DNA from: Acanthopleura granulata
Lineage: Eukaryota > Mollusca > Polyplacophora > Chitonida > Chitonidae
Direction of reading: 5' to 3'
DNA: 64,000 nucleotides
Assembly (NCBI GenBank): GCA_016165875.1
Contig: JABBOT010000034.1
Span: 2,025,322 to 2,089,321 of the forward strand
Position numbers and translations under genes: made by a program. The notes beneath the pieces are model-generated. The model was not told the DNA's origin. It searched no databases and saw only the letters and a program-made list of their open reading frames with translations. Positions 1 to 13,229 of this stretch are shown here, piece after piece (the stretch's first letter is position 1; the number at the start of each line of letters is the position of its first letter).

Positions 1-3000
1 AATACCTCCTGAAGTTGTTACGGACATGTGTGTGAATCGAACTAGATGATCTGTAGATAATAAGATAAATACATGTAGAGAACAGCAGTTTCTTATTTTC
101 ACGCTAGGTCACCAAATGATGTGAAATGAACTATTAACAACAGTTAAATTTCACAAGAAATTAAAAAAGCTAAAGAGCTCACCATAGAATTTCAGAATCA
201 CAAGCAAGTGGAAGAAAATTGACATTGCATGTTTGCAGGCAATGGCCTTCACAGATGGACTGCCGCTTTGGTAAGCCTTCAGATAGACACAGAACTGGTG
301 TCGTGGTGTTTTTTTTGTTGTTGTTGTTTTTTTAATGTGATACTACGGCGAGAATATTCATTTACCAGGTAAATCATGTATTTAATAAGGGCTGTGAAGT
401 TCAGTGATCTGCGATGGAGGAGGGGACATACTAACACCAAGAGTAGGGTCTGTAGAGCCATGTAGTTCAGCATTGTTGTTGTATTTTCTGTGTGGTGTTA
501 AGGCTGGCACTCACTGGCAGCCTGTCTTTGTGAAGTTGCCCTCAGGCCAGGATTTCTGACAGTCAGGCTTGTTTGTACTGGTCAAGCAATTCGCTCTTCA
601 CAGCATGTAGTAGATGTTACAAAATTATTTACAGTTGGCACAATTAAATAGTTTAAACTCTTTTCCTTTTCATGTGAAAATACAAACATTCAGTGCATTG
701 TGTGAGCTACTTCTTCAATTTGGTTGAAACTGTTACCCCTTGGATTTTTTTGGTGAATTTTATAAATCTGGAAAACACGTAATTCTGTGCATGTGACAAA
801 TGTCAAATTATTTTAAAGTAGCATGAGTTGAAAGGGGCATAAATGTTCTGAGTTAAATACACGAAGCAATTGAGATACTGTGTTTCGAATTTAATTTTCT
901 CAAAGTGAAAAATGGCATTGCCATAGGTCATCAAGCAGAGCTGATTAAGCTAATTATTACCCCCAAACTTGTACCTTTCTCCTGAACATAATATAATGCT
1001 TCACTGGAACTTTGCTTTTGTCTTAACTGTCAAACCAAAATTGTTTTCCTTATTTCTGTCCAGGAATTTTCAGAAAATTGGAAAAAATATACAAGAAAAC
1101 ATTTGCATATCACAGTGAACAATCAGTAACTTAACCCAATGTTGGATATTGCTAGAACTTCATTGGTTAATAATCTAAACAATGAAAACACCCAGGCCAT
1201 ATACATTATGAGGAATAATTCCAAACACTTATTTGTGTCCAATTTATCTGTCAATCTGCATGGCTTGTTAAAAAACTTGTGGACATGTAGATACACAACT
1301 GGAGCCTAAATACCCTAATTCTTCAACCTTTTCAGCCACCATTGAAAACAATATTTCAGTCTATCCTTAGAGAACTGTACGATCCACCGGAATAATTCTT
1401 GTTGTGTTGTGGAGCTTGGGGGGGGGGGGGCTTTATTTTTGCATGAACTGTATACATAAATTATCCTTGAAAAACTGCTGTAATAATTGAAAAATTTGAA
1501 GATTTACAATAGGTGTATATGCTTACAAATGTAGTGATATAAACAAATCATATTGGCTATATTTTTATAGTGTAATTGTACACATGAATAACCCTTCAAA
1601 AACTGCTTAAATGATTGAAAAGATTAAAGATTTACAGTAGTAGATGTGCATGCTCAGCCCTGGGATTAGTTGAATGTTGTTTAGGATATTTACGTTAGCT
1701 GTTACAATTACCACTGCACCATAACAGTGGAGCTGCTCTGTAGGTATTGTCACCCCCCAGCCGTTCCACAAGCAGCTCTATTGAAAATCGGGGGCAAATT
1801 TGTGTCAATCGGCTATACAAGATCAAACTGTCTCCTGAGCAGCACCTTTCCCTTAAGGCTGTTCAGTTAATTCCCACCACACTGATCTGAACATGCCCTT
1901 TTTAAGGTGGGGAGTGGGTGGTTTTGGACAGCCCACAGGGAGCAACTGCAGGATAGTGCAGTAATACACTGTCCCCGCTCACAGGCTGCAGTGCAATCAC
2001 GTTTTTTTTGTCGTGCGTAACCACTGACAGACTGATGTTCACCTAGTGCCTGTTGACTCCAGGTCGAATCGTCAATATTTATCGGTGATAGGATTTTAAT
2101 TCACATGCCACATCCGACAGCTTGTCGCGAGTTCGTGCGTCGTGCATATTTATAACACCAGACGACGCAGATAAAGCCGTCCTTGTGCTCCTTGGGAACG
2201 GGATCTGCAGCACTATGATGCATCCCAAGTAAAAATACATGCAAAAGTGCCTCGATTGCCGTGCTGCTTTTTATGCCAATTTCACGCTTGGCCAGTTGCC
2301 ATGGGGACAAAGTTGCGTGTGTCTTCTGTAGATGTTATTTATTTTTTTTCTGCTGGTCGACTTGATGATACGTGTAAAGGTACAGTGGCTTATTTTTTTC
2401 TCCACTGCCACGAAGAAGAACACGATTCGGGACTTGCTTCGGCAGCCAGTCTTCTCTTAGGAGTTACTATATAGACCTTCCCTGCTGGTTTAGCAGCCTG
2501 AAAGGATGACATTCCGGCTCATTATGTCAAGCTGACGTGTGGGAACTCAAGTCCTGGGCTGTAGGAATTGTACCCTGGGTGGCCTCTGGACCCTGGGATG
2601 TATGTATTCACAGGATTACATTCCTCTGTTTCTTGGAATCTCTGGGTTTCTTACCTGCCTCCCTCCCCCCCCCCCCGTTTCCCCAATAACTTTTCCACCC
2701 TTCAGGGATCCTATCCTACTGACTCATCAAGATTTTGGAACCATCTAAAGGCCCCTTTCTGAGCCTCTCTGTGTCTGGATCAGGGCAGTAGGCAGTCTGT
2801 GTGTCAACAGACAGGTCAGAGTTAAGGCTCCGCTGTTGGGGGGCAGTGCGCGTTAGGAAACCAATCTCAATGAGAAGGGATCTAAATAACGGAATACCTG
2901 GAGGGAAATCATCATGTATCCTTACAAGCTGAAGTTGCTGGGGTATGTACAACAATCTAACTCGCCATGTTTCAGTTACACTTTTTCTCTGTTTTATCCG

Positions 3001-3511
3001 TTTTATCTATTTTCTTTCAGATGCTCTGGTACCTTCCTGCATGTATACCCAATATTTATTCTAATTTTTGGGCCATCTGGTCTACTCTTTTTAGCTAATG
3101 TAATTGTAACCATAACAGGATTTTACAGTTTCTCTTTTGTCACGTATGTTTAGTCTGTCCAATAAACAACATATCTATATCTTCACTTTCCAGAAAGATT
3201 TGAGAGAAGTGTAATTTTTTTGCTTTAATCGCTACTAATATCTCTCCCACAAATCATAAGAATTAGGGTATATGTAAATGTACTCTCATAGGCCAGTCTT
3301 TTTGCCTTTCCACTCTGTTATTCCAGTCTTCAGGCCATGCCAAGTCTATACATTGTTACACATTCATTTATGTATTCTGCTGAACATATTATATTCTACA
3401 TGAACATGATATCCAGATGGAAATCAAAGGTCGTTTCTGAGAAAAACATTATATTGTTTCATAATCCTAGACCTTCTTGATTTAGGTTTATGAAGTACGT
3501 ATACATGTTAA
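1..3511. other. non-coding DNA, no gene recognised
   Basis: AT-rich sequence with short chance ORFs only; none has splice borders plus a recognisable protein. Homopolymers stand out: 13 G at 1418-1430 and 12 C at 2665-2676. The 2.1-2.5 kb stretch is somewhat richer in GC and has overlapping ORFs on both strands (2101-2310 minus, 2247-2474 plus), but neither resembles a known domain. Confidence 0.6.
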
Positions 3512-3682
3512 TATATTTATTTATTTATTTATTTATTTATTTGATTGGTGTTTTACCCTGTACTCAAGAATACTTCACTGATATGACGATAGCCAGCATT
3601 ACAGTGGGAGGAAACCTGGCACAGCCCGGGGTAAAACCCACGACCATCCGCACCTTGTTGACAGACCTTCCCACGTGCGACA
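3512..3682 (-). mobile_element. SINE copy, 5'-truncated (tRNA-headed, AAAT-tailed family)
   Basis: On the minus strand this reads from the conserved core (GCCAGCATTA and GGGAGGAAACC on the plus strand) into the 3' tail, seen here as a TTTATTTATT run followed by GATTGGTGTTTTAC. The tRNA-related head is missing, so the copy is truncated at its 5' end. It shares its whole length with the copies at 13.2, 28.9, 40.6 and 48.0 kb. The family resemblance to mollusc (MetaSINE-like) elements is from memory. Confidence 0.85.
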
Positions 3683-5894
3683 TGGTATTATATAAAGTTG
3701 TTTTAATGTACATGCATGTAAATATGTCATGATTGAACATCTGTAATGGGCTTTATGAATTACGAACAAATTCTGATTACAGTATAATGTTGTAGAGTTA
3801 GAAAGCTTATTTGTGAATGGTTTACTTGCAGTTCAAATGAGTTATTTGAATTCAATCTATATTCAGTATGCTGTTAAGCTTACTTGTATTAATTCTCCTG
3901 TATCTCTGGCAGGCAACCCAAACTCCTTAGTCTTGCCTCTTATGGTGTACTGTATACCGTACCTTCGCGATAATTTGGGACGCACTTTCAGTCACTGTAT
4001 ACAATAATGCCTTGCTTTTTAGCTCAACTGGTTGAAGACCAGAAGAGGTTATGTATTAGCAAGTTGTCCTTCGTCCATCCGTCCGTCTGTCTGCCTGCAG
4101 TGTGTTAACTTTTGCTTCAAAATGCTGCTCTTCGTGCAGTTCTTTTACGATTTCAGCAAAACTTGGTTAATGTTTAGACTATAGCCAGGTACATAATTCG
4201 TAGTATCGAGTTTCCGTTTCGAGGATTGGTTGTCCTTAATTGACCTTTTAATTTAGGTAAAAGTTACGTCAGGTCTAAATACTGCTTTAAATGATTAAAC
4301 AAGCACACTATCTGGTGCTCCATGCTGTCAGGATTACAAATCTGCAAGAATTATTTTCATGCATTGTATAGTTTTCAAGGTTTTATGAAGAAAACCAACA
4401 AAAATTAGTCAAAATTCTCACATTTAAATAACATAGGAGCTCTCTGTAACACTTCATCAAAGCTTTTGCTAAGATTTGGCTGGCCGGAGGTTGGCAGTGC
4501 GGGAGCTGTAGATCATAGATACAGCCTCTCCCTACAACATTGCTAGACTGCAGATAGGTGCCTGACATTTTTCGAAACACCCCTGTGAATGAAATGGTGT
4601 GAACATGTTGTATGTTATTGATATTGGACAAAGGTCTTTGGGTCATACCACTTTCATTGAAGGTATGTTTTCAGTGCAGGCTTGCATTGTACATGTAGCA
4701 ACATGTAGCAGTCTTTATAGGTTCAAATCCAGTTAAATCCTGCTAGTCTTTTCTCTCTCTATTTTTTCGCAAGTATCATGAAATTTTAGGCACTGCACAC
4801 TAGTCCTAGCACTCTGAGGTTCAAATCCAGTCTGTTTCTTAGCATTTTTACATGGAAATGTATTCCCCACAATTTTTATTGTTCAACCTGACCGACTTTG
4901 GATGCCATATTGCCATGAATACAATGTGTTGACATGTCATTTTCCTGAATATGGTGAATGCAATTGAGCTGAAATTTATAATACAGGTAGAACACCTTGG
5001 GGAAAATTAACTGTACAAAAATCGTTTTCATATCTTGAAAACTGTGGAAAGGCACTGGCTACCAAAATTGTCACCTGAACAAATGTTTTTGAATTTAAAT
5101 ATTTTAAGTATGCTGTGTGATGTCCTGGTCATAAATCTGATTTTATTTATGTCGTGCAATGTAGACTTTTCACGCAAATTACGATCAAAGCTCGAAAACG
5201 TGCGGTTTTCCCCTTATTTGGACCTCACATGATAGGAAACCGTTATGGTTGTAAGCTGAAAATTGCTGTGCGCAATTTGTCATCGGAGTGGAAATCATCC
5301 GTGCTACCCTGTATTCTTTATATTGTTCGTTAATGGCTGTGAGCAAAAGATCAAAGCTGCATTGCTTCCACATTGCTTTTTAGTGGTGGAGCCATTGTAT
5401 GTGATACCTGATAGTCACAGATTAAAATCCAGTTCATTGTTTTTCAATCTTTTCAGTTTTTTCTCTCTTTTATTACCACAAAGTTATCATCGTACTAGCA
5501 GATATGGTACATACGTAATAGCTTGGGCCCCGGCAACGTTGTTGGATAACAATATAATAATATTGACTGCATGATAATTTTGTCTCAACTAGTAGAGCTA
5601 CTGCCTCATGAGAGACTCTGGTTAAGAGCTGTTGTCTTGATTAAGTCATAAACTCTCTGTGGGGAGTAGAAGATTACCAGTAATCGATTACTGACAGTAG
5701 TCCATACTTTCGTCGCACCTCAGTGACCCTCACTAGCTGGCAGGGACAGGCTGAGAATGTGCCTGCCAGCTGTTGAAAGTTAAATGCCTATCTTTGAGAA
5801 GTTTCTTCAAGGCTGTCCCTTGTGTGATTTTACATACTTGAGGGTGTTAGTGGAATAGAGTTGCACATATATGTAAGAGATTATGTTCATGGAT
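3683..5894. other. non-coding DNA with decayed dispersed repeats
   Basis: No gene recognised. It includes one copy of a dispersed repeat shared with 33.0 kb (entered separately). A weak pair of similar blocks lies near 4,705-4,790 and 5,410-5,495; both have an AAATCCAGTT string followed by a pyrimidine-rich TTTTCTCTCT stretch, which may be an old tRNA-derived SINE. A 16-bp perfect palindrome lies at 5678-5693 and a 10-bp perfect hairpin stem at 5735-5744/5762-5771. Confidence 0.5.
4545..4665 (+). repeat. dispersed repeat copy A (pair with 33.0 kb)
   Basis: This block shares a 34-bp stretch (GAAACACCCCTGTG and the bases before it) with 33,039-33,072 at about 30 of 34 positions. About 60 bp further on, both copies share GGGTCATACCA. 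Same order and spacing in both copies indicate a common ancestor. No termini, tail or coding capacity are visible, so the class is unknown. Confidence 0.6.
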
Positions 5895-6041
5895 GAGAGG
5901 GCCTGCCAGTAACCTGCCGATGGACGTGGGTTTTCCCCAGGGCTCTGCCAGTTGAATGCCTTTGACTATATTGCTGGCCACTGTCGTGTAAGTGAAATAT
6001 TCGTGAGTGCGGCGTAAAACACCAACCAAATAAAGAAATAC
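5895..6041 (+). mobile_element. SINE copy, 5'-truncated
   Basis: Reads GCCTGCCAGTAACCTGC, then TTGCTGGCCACTGTCGTG, then AAGTGAAATATTCGTGAG and ends in an AAATAAAGAAATA tail. The middle is diverged and the tRNA head is absent. Clearly the same family as the full copy at 28.9 kb. Confidence 0.85.
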
Positions 6042-7148
6042 ATTCGTAAAAAATACGACACTGCACAAATGGCCCTGCACTAATGCGGTTGATTGCTTAT
6101 TATCACCTTGGAAACCCCATCGACCATGAGAGTGAGACAATCTGATAATCTACAAATTCTCTGACCCATGCCAGGCTTCAACCCTTGAGGAAAGGAAAGT
6201 CACACATCTACTGCTGCTCACAGAGCCTAGATTTCCCCACATCCCTTTCCTATTCATAAACACATGATTCAGAATGATCACAGCTTTTGTCATGGAAGGT
6301 GTGCACAGTTTCTTGATGAGGCAAAGTTCATTGCACATGTTAATTCCCGCAGGGTTGAAAGGCTCTGCCGTTTTGACTCATAGGACCCTTTATTAGTGAA
6401 ACAGGACCGGATGATCATTGAAGGATTGAATTTTTTTTCAGGGGAAATGGGGGGAGGATATGCCTTGTATGTGCTTTATGTCATGACTGGCCATCCATCG
6501 GATTTACATCACACTGGTATATGTGTACCTTAAAGGGTGTATAATATATTAATATATGACGCTGTCCTAGCTTTTGTAAAGATTATGCTATTTACATGTG
6601 TTGATATCCAGAGTTACTTTCATATATGCTCTGCAATTCTTTGTGCTTACATGTAGTATATAACATACTGTATTCAGTGAGCAGCTCTATGCGGTACATT
6701 ACACCTGTTATATACCTGGAATGAATACAGTGTTTGGCTGGAAGCTTTGCTCTTCCCCTTACCTCAGGGTCATTGGTTGACGTCAGCAGAAGGGTTGAAA
6801 GCCAGTGCCATTTGCAGAATTTTCAAACAAGGTTGTCTGCATGTGGTATTTTCGGCACAGTGGACAGAAATAGTAGCGTTACATTTTAGGAATGACAAAG
6901 AACAAAAGGCCATTGTGACGGGCGTTTTGCGATCGCTCTCGGTGCTCAGGGTTCATGGTGGAGGATGCTAGATATATAGGACTGTATATATTGGCAGCTG
7001 TTCCTCTAGTCTAGCTAGTACACCGGGTACTGCAGCATTTCACTGAGGCCATTGTTGGACAGTGCCTCACGTTCTTTTGTGTTTAATATGTTACAATTTT
7101 ACTCTGTTATTGCTTATTGATTGTGTTTTGTATGCATGTACCGGAAAT
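6042..7148. other. non-coding DNA, nothing recognised
   Basis: Short ORFs on both strands but no splice-bounded or recognisable coding segment. No tandem structure seen. Confidence 0.5.
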
Positions 7149-7325
7149 AACCTAAAATTTCGTCCATGACAAAGTTGCTATTTTTTCCTGATTGTGAAAA
7201 ATCTGTTGATTGTAGACATGGTGTTTTGAGAAAGGTGTTTCTTATTGGGAAAATATAAGTTTCGGCTTCAAAAGTAACATTTCTGTCACTTATTTGCCTC
7301 TGAAAGTGCACAAACTTTAAGTCAT
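7149..7325 (+). mobile_element. MITE-like element, family 1 copy
   Basis: Starts with AACCTAAAATTTCGTCC and ends in a decayed inverted version near AAACTTTAAGTCA. Interior landmarks shared with the other copies are CTGATTGTG, CTGTTGATT, GTGTTTTGAGAAAGG and TATTTGCCTCTGAAAGTGCA. The 56.7 kb copy has the best-preserved right end, an inverted match to the left end seen here. No coding capacity. Target-site duplication not resolved. Confidence 0.6.
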
Positions 7326-8299
7326 TTACGGTATATTGAGTTAATATTAAGTATCATTATGAGCTGACAGTGGAGGTTATATAATTATGCGATTGTATTC
7401 AGTGTAGCGGCAGGACTGTATCAAGTGACCGTAAACACCTGAATCTGTTCACCATGAAAATGAATTCTTACGATTATGTGACATTTTAATAGATGACAGA
7501 GATGTGGCCGTCATCACTGATCGAGTGGTTTGGTGTGCCGCTTGCCTTAGAATTGCTAGGGCCTACATTGTTGCTGTTACAGGCAGCTCCGTCTATAAGT
7601 CTGTCTCAGGACAGTCTCTCTGTCTTTCGGCCGATTGGTCAGTCAGGTTTTTTAAGTGTTTTGTGTTGATAACATGGGCCATTTCAGTATTGATTGGTTC
7701 TTGTGTGAGATGCCATGGACTTTTTCTGTTACATATGTGCTCTTTTCTTGCTGACTGAAAAAAAAAAAAAACAGAAAAAAGCTTGCTACTTCTTGATTCT
7801 AAAACTAATCAGAATGAAGAACGAAAATTGATATCGCATCATTTTAGAATCGTTTGGAAAAGAATAGTCTTTAGTTGTACATGGACTTAATATATGTAAG
7901 CTTTTGGCTTTGGGCTAGATCTGAGGCCAAGACTGTGTGTTAATAGACATTTTTGAAAATTTATTCTGGACATGTTGTCATTGACAAGAATTTAGGTTGT
8001 ATACTCTACCGTGCAAGCAAGCTAGTTATATCAAGATGACACTCTTCGTACAATCTCTGCAGATAACAATCTCCTAGATGATATCATACACTCAAATAAG
8101 CTCATTAAGGACTGATTCTTGATAAATCAGCCAGACACACAGTTTATATAAGCTGTATGATTGTAACCATCATTTGGGAACATTTACCTCTTCCATTCGT
8201 GTCAGTAGGAAGTGGTTACGTTTTCTCTCTTCCTTAAAAAGGTGCAATGGTGATGCAAATGTAGGCCCATAATGGCTGAAGTAGATCTGTGCGATTTAA
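7326..8299. other. non-coding DNA, nothing recognised
   Basis: Contains a run of A residues at about 7757-7770. No coding segment or repeat family recognised. Confidence 0.5.
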
Positions 8300-8390
8300 G
8301 GCTTGTGTGTTTACATGAGTGTGTGTTTACGTGAGTGTGTGTTTACACGAGTGTGTGTTTACATGAGTGTGTGTTTACGTGCTCTGTGTG
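8300..8390 (+). repeat. 16-bp tandem repeat, about 5 copies
   Basis: The unit GAGTGTGTGTTTACAT recurs every 16 bp (GTTTAC at 8309, 8325 and onward) with small changes in the last bases (ACAT, ACGT, ACAC). The cysteine-rich ORF across it is a product of the repeat. Confidence 0.85.
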
Positions 8391-8869
8391 CTCAGGTATG
8401 CAGAGTTTCATATACAACAGGCCTCAGTTTGGATATACATGTACTAAACTCTATTTGGTGTTATGTTACAAGTGGCGTAACATTCAAATCTATAAATAGT
8501 GTTCCAAAGCATTAAGCAGTTCAGTACTCAGGAAGTCGAGTCAAATATCCTGTTGTTTCTAAACATGGCTTACAATAAAAGTCATGGTTGAATAGTTCAA
8601 TTCGTCCACTGGTGAAACTGGAAGGAACCAGCGGACAGTTTTGATGGCTGAAGGAATGAGTATAATAGTACATTCTGGAATACTCATGAGCATTTGTATA
8701 TGGATCATGAACACGGGGAACAGGTGTGTTACATTACAAGTGACTTCATAAGGAAATGACTGGGAGCTTCCTGTAGGCAAGCCAGTGTTTTGTTTTGCTC
8801 CTCGTTAACCGTTCAGGTGAGTAATTTTACTGGGCCGAGATTTTCTGTCATAAAGCGTGACATTTTTAC

Positions 8870-9291
8870 CTGAGGTGTGGCAAATCTGGCTGAGGATTTG
8901 GTACCTGTGCTGATGATGTCATTTCCATCATTTCACACCTGAGTTCAGTACTCCGTGGCAGTTTTAGCTACAACACGGCTGATTCAAGGATTTCCAGGTG
9001 TTGGTTACCTGTTCGTGTGATACGGTCACTTCCATCACCTGAGTTTTGTGACCTCTGACAACATACCTGAGTTCAGTACTCTGCACGTGGCAGTTATAGT
9101 TGCGGCACTTCTGATGTAAGGATTTCTAGGTATCAGATAGCTACCTGTGTGCGTGACATATGGCTCTTCCATAACTGCACACCTGAGTTTTATAATCTGT
9201 TACAGCGTGCCAGAGTTCAGTACTCTAGGACAATTACAGCTGTGACAATGCTGATTTAAGGACTTGTAGGATCAGTTAACTGTGCTGGCAG
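8870..9291 (+). repeat. degenerate tandem repeat, about 128-144 bp, 3 copies
   Basis: The landmark GAGTTCAGTACTC occurs at 8941, 9069 and 9213. Around each copy the same order is seen: ACCTGAGTT, the landmark, a GCAGTT/ACAATTACAGC segment, a GCTGATT..AAGGATT segment, then an ACCTGT segment with TCTTCCAT or CTTCCATCA. Units have diverged considerably. Confidence 0.7.
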
Positions 9292-9779
9292 CTGTATACC
9301 TACCGCCACTTCTTATACCTACACAGGTTACAACCAGACTCAGGTGGTTCTAGACTCATGTCATACAGGTAAGTACAATGACAGCATATGTTTACCTCAT
9401 TTTGTTTCAAATCAGTCTGATGCCTCAGTGCCCTTGCTTTTTGAGTTCAATCTTGATGGCAGTAACCAGTCGTTAGCATGTCATTCACCTCACTTGCATA
9501 GTGTGCCCGTTAAGTTTCACGTGCAGTCGAGCGTTTGCCAGAGACCACCTGTCTGCCACTAATATGGTGTGCTTACCTGTAAGTCACATGGAGGATTAGT
9601 TCGAGTTTAACTTTGTCATTGATGAAGATCTGTGGTTTACCGCAGGTGCTCCAATTTCTTCCACCTGTACTAAACGACCAGTGTACACTGTGAAAAGTGA
9701 AACTTGCTTGAGTATGTTAAAGAGCTACTGTGGTGTGAAAACACATTTGTCTTAAAAGGAGGGTGAAGTGATGAGGTCT
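9292..9779. other. non-coding DNA rich in ACCTG/CAGGT
   Basis: No gene recognised. Contains several CACCTG and CAGGT strings, like the segment at 27.2-28.3 kb. Confidence 0.5.
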
Positions 9780-9994
9780 GAGATTCGTAAATTGTAAAAA
9801 ACATTACACTGCATTAAAACAGATATTGTATGTTTCGCCAGAGAATGCGGAAATAAAACTTTCCTGTCCTTTTCCCTTTGCCTGGTGTGCCGTCATACAT
9901 GAACACATGACATCACTCACGAACACATGACGTCACTTATGGCTGACGTGTATGCTCAAAGGACGCATATGCCTAATTTGACGTCATAGACGGA
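9780..9994 (+). repeat. dispersed repeat copy A (pair with 25.5 kb)
   Basis: Shares an ordered set of blocks with 25,535-25,715: ATTAAAACAGATATTGT, then TTTCCTGTCC, then TTTGCCTGGTGTGCCGTCA, then a CACATGAC block. Same orientation in both places. Decayed and without coding capacity; class unknown. Confidence 0.65.
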
Positions 9995-12295
9995 ATATCA
10001 TCATGTCACATCAGGAAAATTTTATGAACGCAGCTGAAAATTTTGTTTTTTAAAGGAATCTTGAGTTATATGGGTTCAATAGTATCATTCATCAAAAATT
10101 CCTCTGAACAAAGGTGTTAGCTTCGTTCCATAGAATTTCTTTCATATAACTTCATATAGTGTTTCTGTGTATTTTGTATTCTGACCTGGTGGCAGTTAAA
10201 CCATAAATCAATCAGTCGGTAATGTGTATAATGTTTCAGACCATTATTTCGATGGAAAGGTGATTCAAAAGTAAGTCTTCAACACACTGCTGATCTTCTA
10301 GCTCTTTTGCTTACAGCGTATTGTAAGCCTGGTACGAGTTGCACGGCCGTTAAGTCTTGCAGTTCATTCCAATTTTCCATGGTGGCTTGTTTGGTATAGA
10401 GCCTACATGTATTATCTCGGTGTGGATGAATGGTCCTTAATGTACATATTTGATGGTCATATACGAGTTCTACTGCTTAATCACAGGAGTAAGAGACATT
10501 CACATTTCAGGTGGCCACCATTTTTTTAGTCAAAATCTCACATCTCACAGCCGAGGGGAGCAGGCTGCTAATTTAGGCTTTATCTTAAGTGGCAGCTTCT
10601 AACCACATTCAATTTTCATTTTATTAAAACTCTGCAATGCAAATCGTACTCCATTTCACTGAAACTTTTAGCAAAAACCAGGGAAAAAGTATTTAATTAT
10701 TTTGATAAAAGCAGCTTGAGTCTCATACTTCAGTTTACAACTTAATTAGTAACTACATGTAATACTGTAAATCTGCAACCTTTTCAATCATCAGCGCACT
10801 TTATGAAGTCTAGTGAATGCATACAGTTATTGTAAAAATGAAGTCAAAAATGATTTGTTTGTGTCATCACAGGTATAAGCTTCTTAAAACTGTGAGAATT
10901 ATGTCTCTGGGCCCTGCAGTTCTCCAAGAAAATTCTGAAATATTGATTTCAGTGGTGGTTAAAAAGATTGAGGAATTTGTGTATTCGTTCCTTAGTGCAT
11001 TGTGTGAGATAGTTGCGTAAAACGGACTGAATATATTTGCATAACTAGTTTGCAAATGAAAATTGGTTTTTCATTGTTAAACTAAGTCCATGAATATGTA
11101 ATAAAGGTTAATTGGCTGAAAAAGATCATAGTTTGCAGACTTTAATTAAGTGGAAATTGATTCTGTGAGGATATCCTTTTGATTGCATAATTAAGGCGAT
11201 GTTGATCTGATAACAAGGTTACCTTTCCTTATACCTGTACCTCATTATGTGATTGTGAAATTAAATTTTTCTGATGGCGGTGTTTTTCTGTTTCATACAT
11301 GTATATGTATACATTGCAAAGACATTTAAATATACTGAACATTATAAGCTACATTTTAAATGCTAAAATAAATATATTTTTGGATTTTTCACATGTTCTG
11401 ATATATGATAGTGTATGTATTATAAATGACTCAGTGTTAGTGTAATTGGTGTCAGATGAAAAACTAAGGTATCTTTCCTTTGATATGCTACATATTTTTG
11501 CGTCACGATATACTTGTACGTTTTATCTCAGAGGCGCTTTTGTGATAGATTTTGACATGCAAATGAAAAACTGAAAGAAGCTTGAATTACAGAAAGGCAA
11601 GTAATTTGTTGCATTTACAGAGTGTAATTACATTACTCGTTTTGAAACGACTTAATTTTGTTTCTTAATACTTAGAAGTTTTGGCATTTAAATCAGTGAT
11701 ATAAGTATATATACAGTTGAGGAGATGAAAACGAGGTGAAGAAAATTACGAGTGATAAAAAAAAAAGATGACGTAGTTTATCTTGTTTAAAGGTGGTATA
11801 TCCCTGCGAGCGGTTTGGAGGATAAGAAAGAAATGAAGCAAAAACTTGACGAACCCTAGACAGATGTTCACAATGTCACAGCGGCCTGGGGCACGGCTTG
11901 AGCCGCAAGCCGCGCTTATCTTTTAAGAAAAACTCTATCATATGTCTCTCTGTGTCAGATATATATGTCTTGACTTCCTTGCTGTTGAGGAAAAAAAAAA
12001 ACCCTTGATTGTCTCGGAGATTGTTTTTAAAGTTCAAGTAGATTGTGTTTCCACTTCCTTAAGGAGAGATAAAGTGCACTATATGTGGTGTTATCATAGA
12101 AAATTACTATCAAAATATATATATATATATATAAGAAGAAACTGTACAAAAGGAAAAAAAATAGTACTAGACACACAGGAACTGTTAAACAGTTATTAGT
12201 GATATGAACTTATAAGAGAGGTTTTCTTCACTTTTGATAATGGGATAAGCCCAGCAACTAAGGTGTTTTTGACCCATGTGTAAACTTTTGTCCAT
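9995..12295. other. non-coding DNA, nothing recognised
   Basis: AT-rich. It has a short (TA)n tract at about 12,114-12,133 and a GC-rich patch near 11,880-11,915 containing a small hairpin (CGGCTTGAGCCGCAAGCCG). No exon recognised. Confidence 0.5.
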
Positions 12296-12400
12296 GACCT
12301 CAAGTAAGTTACTCATTTTGACTGATTCTTAGAGTTCTGTTCTTTTTCGTCTTGGACAGGTGTTTTGAGGTTTGTTTGAAATTTACAGCACATGTAGGTT
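12296..12400 (+). mobile_element. MITE family 1, partial copy
   Basis: Contains AAGTTACTCATTTTGACTG, AGAGTTCTGTT and GACAGGTGTTTTGAGG in the same order as in the family 1 copies at 51.1 and 56.8 kb. The right half is not recognisable, so this is a fragment. Confidence 0.4.
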
Positions 12401-13229
12401 TCATATCCCCTGCAGGAAGAATGTAAATTTCACCAGCAAAAGTACTATGGTATGGCCTGTTTTTTAAGACACATACCCAAATTTGTACACTAGGGTAAAT
12501 GCGGTACACGATGAACGCATGTAGCCTTGCGTTATGTGTTTGGAGTAATAGGAAACCATAGTCTTAATTTTGCACGCGTGCATATGGAATTTTATGTAGT
12601 GGGAAACTTTTCGTTTCTAGACCGTATGTTACGTTCTCCTCATTGTTTTACAGTTTAACTTCACATGTGTTGTAGGGTTGTACAGAAGGGTTTATTCATT
12701 ACAAAGGTTAATGAGGACAAGCACTCAAAGCAGTCTGTTGATTTATTTATTTTTTATTAGCAATTCTTCCATTGTTTTAGAGGACCAGGAAATGTCATGG
12801 TGGTGTGCATTATTCATGCTGATTAGCAAAGCCAAGTGTCTTTCGGGAGACAACATTTTGTCATCCTTTATATAACATTGAACAAGTTATTATACAAGTT
12901 ATTAAAGAATGTTCCGTATTAAGTATAAATGGCCCTTTTTTTAATGTGCATATAATCTTGTTGTTCTTGGACCAGTCATATCACAGTACGAATAATTTCA
13001 TGGTTTTGTTGCACGCCACACTTTTTTTTATCCTTGTTTTCAAATGTGATAAAGATGTTCATGTTTTAAGCGTTAGCTGTTATTTGCTGTTTGACCTACA
13101 TACACAAAGGGATTGTCTAGGATGCATTGTTTATGCTTTTGTAGACTTTTTTTGTTTTTTCATGTCATGAATGACATAATTATCCAAGCTTTTGCTGGTC
13201 TAGGAAGTAAATATAGCCCTGAATTCTCA
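12401..13229. other. non-coding DNA, nothing recognised
   Basis: AT-rich with T-runs; no exon or repeat family recognised. Confidence 0.5.

Noticed and set aside
4700..5500. tRNA genes suggested by GGTTCAAATCC strings
   Set aside because: No cloverleaf with acceptor and anticodon stems can be drawn around them; at most they are remnants of a tRNA-derived SINE.
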